From Rhyacophila brunnea (Eukaryota; Arthropoda; Insecta; Trichoptera; Rhyacophilidae), in contig JAGYXB010000518.1 in NCBI GenBank assembly GCA_022495005.1, positions 372,001-436,000 on the forward strand: DNA of 64,000 nt, given 5' to 3'. Positions 45,908 to 55,845 of the stretch are shown in pieces. Below the pieces are notes generated by a model. It ran no database searches, was not told the origin of the DNA, and saw only the letters and a program-made list of their open reading frames with translations. A program made the translations under genes and the position numbers. Numbering within the stretch: the stretch's first letter is position 1; every line of letters starts with the position of its first letter.

Positions 45908-46350
45908 TCAAACATTGTTTGTCTTTATTTTACTTTTAATCTAGGTATTTCTATGAAAATAAAGGCGATGCTATTATTTATTTTTGAATGCGCTGATAGT
46001 TAATTTAATTTAATATGTGTGTTAGTAACTATTTATTTGGTGAATATTATATACTTAGGATATTGGTACCTACCTAATATTAGCAGCCAATGGTAATTAA
46101 TTTATACATGCTATTATTTTGTGTTGTTATTCCTTACAATAGTAAATATATAATATTATTTGGTGGTTTGTAATAAGTTTAATTGTTAATTATAGAAATA
46201 TATAGATATAATAATATACAGATATATTATACCTACATAGATATTTTTTTTGGAAAAAGTATTGATATAAAATTGTTAGCAAGTACGAGTAAGTACCATC
46301 ATAAAATATTTGAGAAATCTGTGACGTCGGTTAGTAATCGAAGTTGTAGA

Positions 46351-46578
46351 TACCTACTTTTATGTAATAAACAAAAACCGATCGCCGATACTCGCTTGAT
46401 TTTGAAGAATGCTGAAGACCAGGTATTAAAAAGCTAATAGTTAAAGTTTGTCGTCTTAAGTATGTCACCTCGTAGCATAGTGGATAACTCGTGAACTGGA
46501 GCGTAAACCCAGGAGATGCAGGGTCGATTCCTGCCGGGTGTCTTACTTTTTTCAAAAAGATATTTTCTATTGGTTATA
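46351..46578 (+). repeat. tRNA-like insertion inside TIR transposon copy 2
   Basis: Absent from the matching place in copy 1. It contains a tRNA-like stretch at about 46466-46546: a T arm GCAGGGTCGATTCCTGC and an acceptor-like CACCTCG/CGGGTG pairing. The anticodon and D arms are poor, so this is more likely a SINE head than a working tRNA gene. Confidence 0.5.
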
Positions 46579-47830
46579 ATATATTTTCTCAGAAGTGATT
46601 TTAAAAATTATGTATGTTCAATTATTAGAATGGTACATTCTTAAATCTTGTGAATTATTCGTTCAATATTACTTAATCTGAAAAAAATCGAAAAAGCGAT
46701 TGCCGCATGTTATTATTACATACGAACTTGGGTAATTACGATCATTAAGTATTTAAATAGTAGAAGTAATTATTAACAATTATCGTGTAAATAAATATAA
46801 CATTTGAGGCGCGTACTTTTTGACCACTCAGTAATCCGTGGGCCGTGCAGCAATACGCTACGGTCTTAAATCCCGAATGTCCTTGTTTCGTCCCGAATAT
46901 CCATTATTCTGAGAGAGCGCTAAAAATTTCCCGAATATCTACAGTGAGTACTTGTAAATAAAACGCATTTTCTGTGCATTTAATGATTTATACCAGTATA
47001 TTATTCTTGGAATCTATTCTTAGATAGTGTTGCAATCATACAGTGTAGAAAGAATGTTTGATACATCTACTGATATTTAAATATACGACAATGAAATTTG
47101 TTTTTCGTTTCCTGTAAAATTGACATTTGGTCTATTCGGGAAACAAATCCTATAGCGACGACATACCTGTTACTAACAGGCTTTTGTTGATTTTTAAATA
47201 AAAACGGGCTGAACCGCTACCCTGATCTCTATAAACAATTGAATAAAACACCTGATCTGGTTCCCTGCTCAACTACGTTAATATTTCATTCATGAGTAAA
47301 GCCTTCGTCCGGTGCGTGAAAATCACTTACTGGGCGGAGGTGTAATTAAGATAAATTTTAAAGTATAAATGATGATGGATGAAAGAGATAATTTTAAGAC
47401 TAAATATAATATAAAAAATATAGAATTCAAATGTTGTAAATTTTGCCGCGCATTGCGCAACGGTAAAATCTTCGCGCGCCGGCGCTAGGGTCAGGCTCGT
47501 GATTCCCCGAATCCAAAGATCATCCGATCAGATTTGGCTAATCACGAGTGCTCTTGGTAAGTCGGCGTGGGCTCGGAGGGATTTCAAAAAAAGGGAACCC
47601 CGAGAAGAAAAGTTAGTGAGCGTCTGGTTTTCAAGCCGTACGGACCTGACGACTACAACTGTAAAAGCCCAAATATAATTTGTAAAACTAAAAATTAAAG
47701 AAAATATATAAGAAGACCACGTTACGAGCACGAAAGACCGTGTTTTATTTCTATTCCAATCGTTTAATTTTTTTGTGAATCCGGGGTTCGATCGACACCT
47801 GAGCTAGCCCCTGGAACCCTGGATATCTCA

Positions 47831-49087
47831 TTAGGTTTCTTAAATTCATAAATTTTGCCAAAATCAGCTACGAAAATTGACGCGCGCAGTTCCCGCCTGG
47901 CTTTCTGCAAACCGACTTGTACCTAAAACACTTACAAAATACGTAATAAAAACTACTAAAATACAAGGTAAAGACAGTAGAAAATAGGAAGGTATGTAAT
48001 GTGACACCACCGTATGGTCCCCATTTGGGGATGTCTTTGTGTATCTGAAGAGGCCCGAATCGGTATCGAAGCCAACAAATAATAAAGCGCTGATTACGAA
48101 AATAAATAATAATAACAGAGCCGAGCCGGCAATGCCGTAGAGTAGATTATAATATAACCGTTAGAGATTTGCAACGTCGCTTTCTTTTCGACGACGGTTT
48201 CGTTGAAAAAAATCACAAGATGGCGCGGAGATCGCGACAAACAGCTAAACCGCGAGCACGCCGATTTCGTACGGATAAAATAAATTATTCAAAATGTAAC
48301 CATATAGTATAATATTGACTTAAATAAACTCGCCGTTTTCCATCACAATTCCGGTGGCTTAATTATCCACCTTCATCCCAAATACAGACGATAAAAAAGA
48401 AAACAAAACACAAAGTGACAGTTGAGAAAATAATTCTCTTACCAAAATGGAGGGAAGTGATAGTAATTAAATTAGAAATACAGAACAACACGAAATTTTT
48501 ATTTCCGTTTTGACCGTATAGTATACGGTCATCACTTTCCGATAAGAAAACTCACGGCGAATTGTGCTACGGTGAAATGTAATAATTTACATGTAACCTG
48601 TTATCAGATATTATCATCTTGGACAGTTATGGACAACTTGTGTTAGGACAAGTTGTGTTAGGACAAGTTATGGACAACCGTAAACTTTTGAAAATTTCTG
48701 CATTACGATTTTAATAAATCATAGCAAATTTCCTATTAAAGAAAATATTTTTTTAGTTACCAACTTATTAAATTCATTTTTCTGATAGGTACAGTACCAG
48801 TGTACCCTATTTGAAAAAGTAAAAAAAACATAACATTAACATATTTACTGCTGACCAGATAATTACTAATATCTAATGGCCAATTAATGCAAACGTGCCA
48901 GTCGCGTTGCCAGCACTTACTAAGTGAGTTAAGTGAGCATTTTTTGTTACTTATTATTTTTTAATTGAGTAGGTACGTACATAATATTATAGTCAATAGG
49001 TATTTGATCACCAATTTTCGAAATCAACTTTATTTTGACCGATAATATTGTGGGGAAAACTTTGCCATCATTGATCAAGCTGACATA
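47831..49087. other. Intergenic stretch without recognised features
   Basis: No gene or repeat was recognised. A short local repeat GTTAGGACAAGTTGTG occurs near 48640-48670. Confidence 0.45.
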
Positions 49088-50861
49088 ATATCTGTACCTC
49101 AGAGGCAGACGGATGCAACTCCGTTTTTGGGGAAAATGAGTTTTTTTAAGAATTGTCATGCTAAAGGCTTTATCTATTAGTGGCAGAGAGATGAAAGTCC
49201 TAGTCCAAGATATTCATAGAATAAAGATGCAAGTGCCATACCTACTTTAGAGGCAGAAGGATGCAAATCCAATAATACACTAAGATAAAATTATAGACGA
49301 AAAATACTAGACGAGAACCAGCCAGGAGAAGGAGCTTTAGAGGAGGATACAGCACTATGGACCATATTATCCAAGTCATCAGAGAAATCAGAGCGGTAAC
49401 AGGAATACAATCTGCCGCTATCCATGGGTTTTATAGACTATGAGAAAGCGTTCGATTCCATAAAGAAATTTTCAATACTCGATGCACTCAGAAATCGAGG
49501 AATCCCCGGGCGCTATATAAATATGTTCAATAATATATACAGTAGCGCAACAACAACTCCATAAACCATCGCGCATTTCCTATCAGCAAAGGAGTCCGAC
49601 AAGGTGATACAATCTCACCTAAACTATTTACAGCTACATTTGAAGACTTATTTAGACAACTTGACTGGAATGACACGGGTACCCATAAATGGAGAATACG
49701 TGAGTAATCTACGCTTTGCCGATAACAATAAATAGTAGTTTGCAAGACTCAGAAGGCCTCCAAAGCAGAATGCAGTAACTCGCTGGAGTAAGCAACAAAG
49801 TAGGCTTGAAAATAAATGTATCAAAGAATAAAGTCATGTTAAACTGCTTTGCGGGCCAAAAAGAGATCCTCATCAATGGCATTCAGCTCGAACAGGTGAA
49901 AAACTACATCTATCTGGCACAATAATAGATGTGTATATTTGATGAAATTGTTCGCAGAGTAAAGCTAGGCTGGAGTGCTTTTGGCCGCCTGAATAATTTC
50001 TTCGAAAATGCCTAAAGTGCAAAGTGTTCAACCAGTGTGTACTTCCCGTAACCACATGGGTGTGAAACACTGAGCCTAAGTAAAAGAGAGATCCAGAAAC
50101 TTAGAGTAGCACAACGTGGTATGGAAAGGTGCATGCTGGGCATAACGCAAAAGGACAAAAAAAAGAATGAGTGGATAGGGGAACAGACAAGGATTAATGA
50201 TGTGATAGAGTTTGCTAAAAACCTCAAATGGAAATGGGCTGGAACATGGCTCGAAGAAAGGATAATCGTTGGACAAATTTAGTCATCCAGTGGTATATCC
50301 AAGAGGTAAAAAACATCCGCAAGGTAGACCTAGAGGCCGCTGGATCGATAAAATGATAAAGTTCTGCGGAAAAACTTGGCAACGCAACGCACAGAAACGA
50401 GAGAAGTGGAATCAGCTTGGAGATTAGCGAGGCCTTCATCCAGCAGTAAATAGATTCAGGCTGGTGATGATGATGATGACATAATAAAATTTAAAAAAAA
50501 AATGTGTTTTGCTTTGTTATATTTATACCTATAAATTTTTTTAACTTATAAATTGTTTTATTTTGGCTAGGTAAATAAGATGCAAATCCACATTAACAAA
50601 ATATCTTTAGAGGCAGAAGGATGCAAATCCACACTACGTTTTTTTTTATTTTTTTTTTAGATATAAAATTGTATTATATTTATTCCTTTCTTACATATTC
50701 CAGAAGTACTTTAATTGAATTAGAATAAAAAAAATAATGATCATTCTATGTATATTTTCTTAGAAGTTATGAGTATTCGTTTAAAATAAAAATTGTTTTT
50801 TGGCTCTCCTGAACAATTGGGTATTTGGATTTGCATCCGTCTGCCTCTGAGGTACAGATAT
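49088..50861. mobile_element. TIR element with internal GGCAGAAGGATGCAAATCC copies
   Basis: Ends ATATCTGTACCTCAGAGGCA and its inverse, flanked by TA (49086-49087, 50862-50863). The word GGCAGAAGGATGCAAATCC occurs at 49252-49270 and 50612-50630, with variants inside both TIRs and near 49182. An RTE-type fragment occupies most of the interior, so the original element was probably about 600 bp. Confidence 0.75.
49290..50486 (+). pseudogene. RTE-type non-LTR retrotransposon relic
   Basis: Translated pieces in several frames: RGGYSTMDHIIQV, YEKAFDSI, GVRQGDTISPKLFTA, LRFADN (the reverse transcriptase catalytic box has lost its second Asp) and the C-terminal QRGMERCMLGI...KWAGTW. It ends in a GATGATGATGATGA run, the kind of microsatellite 3' tail typical of RTE elements. 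Multiple stops and frameshifts; inactive. Confidence 0.75.
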
Positions 50862-51051
50862 TAAGGTACTACAGTCAATCAACATTATTATTTTTGCTGA
50901 AGTTATGAAAAAACACATCGGCCAACTAAAATAATGGAGGACAATTAATATGTTCAGTTACAGTTTACATCTACAACTGTACCTATTTACGAACATCCAT
51001 TTGGACAAGTCATATTATTTTAGAAGCAAACTTTTTAAATTGAACATTTAA

Positions 51052-52901
51052 CCCTTAAATGCATGATTTTTCCGATTTTGATTAAAAAAATATATTCATA
51101 TGTGGTTTATTGTCTCATGGGAAAAATTATAAAAAAAAAATAAAAATATTTTTTGGACAAATTTTATTATAAAAACCATTTGTATTCATATGAATACACC
51201 ATGCGTTTAGCTCATAAAAGTGAAAGTATACAACATGAAATGGAAAAATTGAAAGACTTAATAAAACCTTTAATTAGAAATCAAATTCTTATAATTACTA
51301 ACAAAACAATTTATAGTACATTATGGAATAATTAAAAACATTTTTTTGTTTGATCAAAGCACAATACGACTCCACATTTCTCACAATATACTCTAGGTTG
51401 TCCTGTATAATAGTTATCAAAATACACGATATGATTATTATTTTTGAAGCATTTCTTAATAATCTGACGACAGTATTCACACGTCTTGCTCCCAAGTCTG
51501 GTTCAGACGGAAGTCTGTTTTTTGTCTCATTTTCTTGTCCAGAGTATATCTCAAATTGGTGGTCAAGGCCTGACACACTACACAGCCCAATCAACTTGAA
51601 GCCCCATTTATTTGGCTTTTTAGGCATGTACTGCTTCATGTAATGCCCAATTTTTGAGGAACACATTAGTTCATCTATACACAACCTCTGCTCCATAAGA
51701 ATTTTACAGAACATTTGATTTAATTTATCATAAATATGCCTAATTAATTTACGTAGCCTATCGTGGTTAGGGTCAGTTCTGGGAAGAAGCGTTGCATTTT
51801 GGTTCAGCAGAAAGTAACGAATCTTTTCAAATTTATTTATAGGCATTGTTGATTTTATTGTTAAAACAGATGTACATCTGACCAGTATGAACGAGTGCCA
51901 GGATATCGAAAGACAGACACGAAAATAATTATACCTATATACTGCTTTATGTCAATACAAGAAACTCCTACGGGCTTACTCGAGTCTTTTTCAATGGAAA
52001 ACAAATTTGTTTGAGCAACTATTTCTTCAACTATATCATCGGTAAAAAAATAATTGAAGAATTGGTAAGGTGTTTTGAGCTCTAATGCATCTTCTCATTC
52101 TTGAAGAAGTGATGTGCTCCCTAAGAAAGATAAGCAGGCTTCATCCAGTGTTATATTTTTCCTTTTCCATAATAATTTTAGGGGATTAGTTTTTGAAAAT
52201 GGAAGTCTTGAAGTTGAAGGTATTGGTTGATCATAGGACTCATCCATTTGTAATGGTGGGTCGTCATTTGGATCATAAGTAGAAACTTCCACTCTGTCAT
52301 CTTGTATCTTCCATCTATTTCTGGTCGAAATTCTGGATCCCCAATACTGTCATCGTCACTGAAGTCCATTCCATACTCACTGTCATATAAGTTGTTAGCA
52401 TACTCTTCAAGTTCCTTGTCAGTTCAATAGTGTCAACGAGCCATGGTTGATCTAAAAAGGCCAAAATATGTTCACAAAAATTGGCTTCCTATGTGGTAAA
52501 TATTACCCGTTAATGCATGGTGTATTCGAATGAATACAGACGTAAATATCATATTATTCTAGAAAGTTACAAAAAAATCTGAAATATTTTATAAAACTTT
52601 ACAAGACTGACCTTTATTCAGTATAAAATGATTTTTTATATGACTGGAAGATGTATTATTTCATAAATATAGCACTGCAAACATGGAGAAACGTCACGAT
52701 CCGATGAAATGTCAGATTGATGTGGTTAATGCGTAATAAAAAATAAACTTGAGTCATCTGGTGGTCAAACGTGAAACTAAATGGAAGCATAGACTTTGAT
52801 AATGATTATAAAGTTTACGTCAACATTAAATCTTGGAAGATTTGGACAATAAATGTCATATTATGCGGTGTATTCGTATGAATACACCATGCATTTAAGG
52901 G
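51052..52901 (-). mobile_element. piggyBac-type DNA transposon, inactivated
   Basis: Flanked by TTAA on both sides (51048-51051, 52902-52905). Ends CCCTTAAATGCATG and CATGCATTTAAGGG are perfect 14-bp inverted repeats. GTATTCATATGAATAC-like palindromes, often beside CACCATGC, lie near both ends (about 51181, 52520, 52871). The 1850-bp interior holds a broken transposase gene. Confidence 0.9.
51298..52369 (-). pseudogene. piggyBac transposase, degenerate
   Basis: The block 51846-51298 reads INKFEKIRYFLL, CIDELMCSSKIGHYMKQYMP and KKPNKWGFKLIGL, the piggyBac DDE_Tnp_1_7 core around its first catalytic Asp (IDE-M). Upstream pieces at 52369-52095 are Asp/Ser-rich (DFSDDDSIGDPEF) and match the acidic N-terminus of such enzymes. 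Frames change between blocks and the later catalytic residues are not all recognisable. Dead. Confidence 0.8.
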
Positions 52902-52905
52902 TTAA

Positions 52906-53230
52906 ACGATCTAGGTAGGTACCTAGGTACCTATTTGTCATTCTTTGTACTTACATCATTATTGTTTGGTCACCGACAGTGACTCAAGTCAGTAATGCAA
53001 AGTATCTATATTATAATAATTCGACCTTAGTAAAATGAACGAGATTTAATTTTTGTGAAACTAAAACATCGATTGTGCACCTATACAAATTATACTTTTT
53101 AAAATTGTATTTAAAGTCTAAACTGTAAGTTACCTATAAATTACCTACACATAATAATGTTCAATTTTAGTTGTCCAACAAAAATGTCAAAGTGTTTAGA
53201 ATAACATTTTATATGAAATATTATTTATTA
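52906..53230. other. Spacer between piggyBac and Helitron elements
   Basis: AT-rich sequence; I see no gene or repeat in it. Confidence 0.5.
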
Positions 53231-55458
53231 CTAGCTGAAGTACCCGGCTTCGCACAGGGTCGCTTCGTGGTTATATTTATCTTAGATATTTCAAAAATAA
53301 TAATAGGTAATTATTTTTTTAATATTAAAATATCTTTGTAATACAATATGGCAATATGAAAATAATTCTAATAGGAGTAAAGGTCAAACATAAGAACACT
53401 AAATTAAAATCGAATCCAAAATATGAAAACGTTATTAATGTTATTAATATGTAGTAAAAAAAAAATCAAAATTGGATGGAACAAACAAACAACAAACTTT
53501 GTATTTTATATAATAATAATTTAGAACCTTCGCAGGTGTGCGCACAACAACTGACAAAAGTTTCATCGCAATCGGATGAATGGTATAGGAACGCATACGA
53601 ATAGTAGAAGAAGATGATTTTCTAAATCAGAAATCTTCGTGGGCACGCGCATGACAACTCACCAAAGTTTCATTGCATTCGGATTAATGGTATAGGAACG
53701 CATACGAATAGAAGAAGAAGAAGATGGTTGTACTAATTCAAAAACCTTCGCGGGCAAGGGCACAACACTTGATCAAAATGTCATTGTAATCGGATGAATG
53801 GTATAGGAACGCATACGAATAGAAGTAGAAGATGATTTTCTAATTCAGAAATCTTCGTGGGCATGCGCACGACAACTCACCAAAGTTTCATTGAAATCGG
53901 ATGAATGGTGTAGGTAGGCATTCGAATAGAAGAAGATGATGATGGTTGTACTAATTCAGAAACCTTTGCAGGCGTGCGCACGACAACTCACCAAAGTTCC
54001 GGATGGATCCAAAAAAACGGATGAATGGTATAGGAACGCATACGAATAGAAGAAGAAGAAGAAGGCAGTTGTACTAATTCAAAACCTTTGCGGGCTTGCG
54101 CACAACAACTGGTCAAAATTTAATCGCAATTAGATGAATGGTATAAGAACGCATACGAATAGAAGAAAAAGAAGAAGAAAATGGTTGTATCAATTCAGAA
54201 ACCTTTGCGGGCGTGAACACAACACTTAGTCAAATTTTCATTGCAATCGGATGAATGGTATAGGAACGCATACGAATAGAAGAAGAAGAAGATGGTTGTA
54301 CTAATTCAGAACTCTTTGCGGGCGTACTCACAACAACTGGTCAAAATTTCATCGCAATTGGATGAATGATATAAGAACGCATACAAATAGAAGAAGATAG
54401 AATAGAAGAAAAAGAAAATAGTTGTAACAATTCAGAAACCTTTGCGGCGTGAGCACAACACTTGATCAAAATTTCATTGCAATCGGATGAATGGTATAGG
54501 AACGCATACGAATAGAAGATAGAATAGAAGAAGAAGATGGTTGTACTAATTCAGAAACCTTCGCGGGTGTTGGCACAATTACTGACGAAAATTTTATTGC
54601 AATCGGATGAATGGAATAGAAACGCATACGAAATAGAAGAAGAAGAAGAAGAAGATAATTGTACTAATTCAAAAACCATTGCGGGTGTTACCACAACAAC
54701 TGACGAAGGTTTCATCGCAATCGGATGAATGGTATAGGGACCATACGAATAAAAGAAGATAGAATGAAGAAGAAGAAAAAGAAGAAGATGGTTGTACTAA
54801 TTCAGAAACCTTCGCGGGTGTTGGCACAATTACTGACGAAAATTTTATTGCAATCGGATGAATGGAATAGGAACGCATACGAATAGAAGAATATAGAATA
54901 GAAGAAAAAGAAGAAGATGGTTATACTAATTCAGAAACCTTTGCGGGTGTTACCACAACAACTGACGAAGGTTTCATTGCAATCGGATGAATGGTATAGG
55001 GACCATACGAATAAAAGAAGATAGAATGAAGAAGAAGAAGAAGATGATGATTTTTCTAATTTAGAAACCTTTATGGGTGTACATACAACCACTTACCAAA
55101 ATTTCATTGCAATCGGATGAATGGTATAGGAACCATACGAATAAAAGAAAATATAATGAAGAAGAAGAAGAAGATGATGATTTTTCTAATTCAGAAACCT
55201 TCATGGGTGTGCATGCAACCACTTACCAAAATTTCATTGCAATCGGATGAATGGTATAGGAACGCATACGGGACAGACACACAGACAGACAGACATACAG
55301 ACAGACAGACATTCATTTTTATATATTAGTATAGCCTATACTCTTCCCGCAAGTGCAAGCAATAAGTTTACAAAGTTTTATTGCAATCGGATGAACGGTA
55401 TGGCTGCGCATTAAATACGAACAAACAAACACACAAATATTAATTTTTATATATTAGA
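53231..55458 (-). mobile_element. Non-autonomous Helitron with minisatellite core
   Basis: On the minus strand the element starts TCTAATATATAAAAA at 55458 and ends CTAG at 53231, inserted between A and T as Helitrons are. Just inside the 3' end, ACCC...GGGT can form the expected hairpin. A second 5'-like end (CTAATATATAAAAATGAATG, preceded by a GACA/GTCT run) sits near 55333. No Rep or helicase sequence. Confidence 0.7.
53500..55420 (-). repeat. Diverged tandem array, about 16 units of 103-150 bp
   Basis: Each unit contains forms of CAATCGGATGAATGGTATAG, then AACGCATACGAATAG, a GAAGAA run and CTAATTCAGAAACCTTTGCG. The anchor GGATGAATGG or a variant occurs about 16 times. Length differences arise mainly in the GAA runs. 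Short lysine- and glutamate-rich open frames here are by-products of the repeat. Confidence 0.88.
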
Positions 55459-55845
55459 TTTACAATCGATGATATTAGCTGGGTGTTATTTCTATTAATT
55501 TAAACTAAATACCTACATACACTTTTTTTTGAATTTGGCATCATTCGCATTCTATTGTCTATGTTTTTTTGACAGATTGATAAAGTGTGGCAGTGGCTGT
55601 CAATTTTAACAATAATATTTTTAAATTTAAAATGTACAGAAACGTATTGCTGGAGTCTGGCAGCACTGAACCCTGTATGTATACGTCATACAAACGAAAA
55701 CAAAACAAAACAAAAAACAACCAAAACTTTCAAAAGTTATTATTGACTACGTAAAATACATTATTTTGTCGTAATAAATTTGTTACTCTCTCTACATAGA
55801 TAGAAAGTGGAGCTAAGCAGTAACCAAAGTAGCATTTTTATTAAC
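55459..55845 (+). promoter_or_regulatory. Presumed promoter and 5' UTR of the C11orf54-like gene
   Basis: The only non-repeat sequence between the Helitron and the ATG. No clear TATA box or initiator was recognised. Confidence 0.3.

Larger units (their letters stand above)
45196..47161. mobile_element. TIR transposon copy 2, inverted (same family, 2-bp TSD)
   Basis: 1966 bp with the same 29-bp ends, flanked by CA (45194-45195, 47162-47163). It lies in the opposite orientation to copy 1. Relative to copy 1 it has a different internal block including the 104-bp cassette (45804-45907) and an extra tRNA-like insertion (about 46351-46578). Confidence 0.88.
36390..47830 (+). mobile_element. Decayed Ty3/Gypsy-type LTR retrotransposon with nested insertions
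   Basis: LTRs of 674 bp: 36390-37063, and 45189-47830 once a 1966-bp insertion and its duplication are subtracted. They begin TGACACATACC and end ATATCTCA, and differ at roughly 3% of positions by eye. The interior carries gag, protease, reverse transcriptase, RNase H and integrase in the Ty3/Gypsy order, broken by frameshifts and stops. Flanks are TTAA (36386-36389) and TTAG (47831-47834), a possible 4-bp duplication with one change. Two copies of a TIR transposon have inserted, at the start of gag and in the 3' LTR. Confidence 0.88.
45189..47830 (+). repeat. 3' LTR of the Gypsy-type element, split by a TIR transposon
   Basis: The first seven bases TGACACA (45189-45195) are followed by the insertion 45196-47161. 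The LTR resumes with CATACCTG at 47162 and runs to 47830. The purine-rich CAAAGGGGCGAA (45177-45188) directly before it is the expected polypurine tract. Confidence 0.88.

Noticed and set aside
46466..46546. Possible functional tRNA gene
   Set aside because: The T arm is good but D and anticodon arms do not pair well and the anticodon is unclear; it is better read as a SINE head.
54537..55329. Glu/Lys-rich open frames in the minisatellite
   Set aside because: They follow from the GAA runs of the tandem units and shift frame between units.
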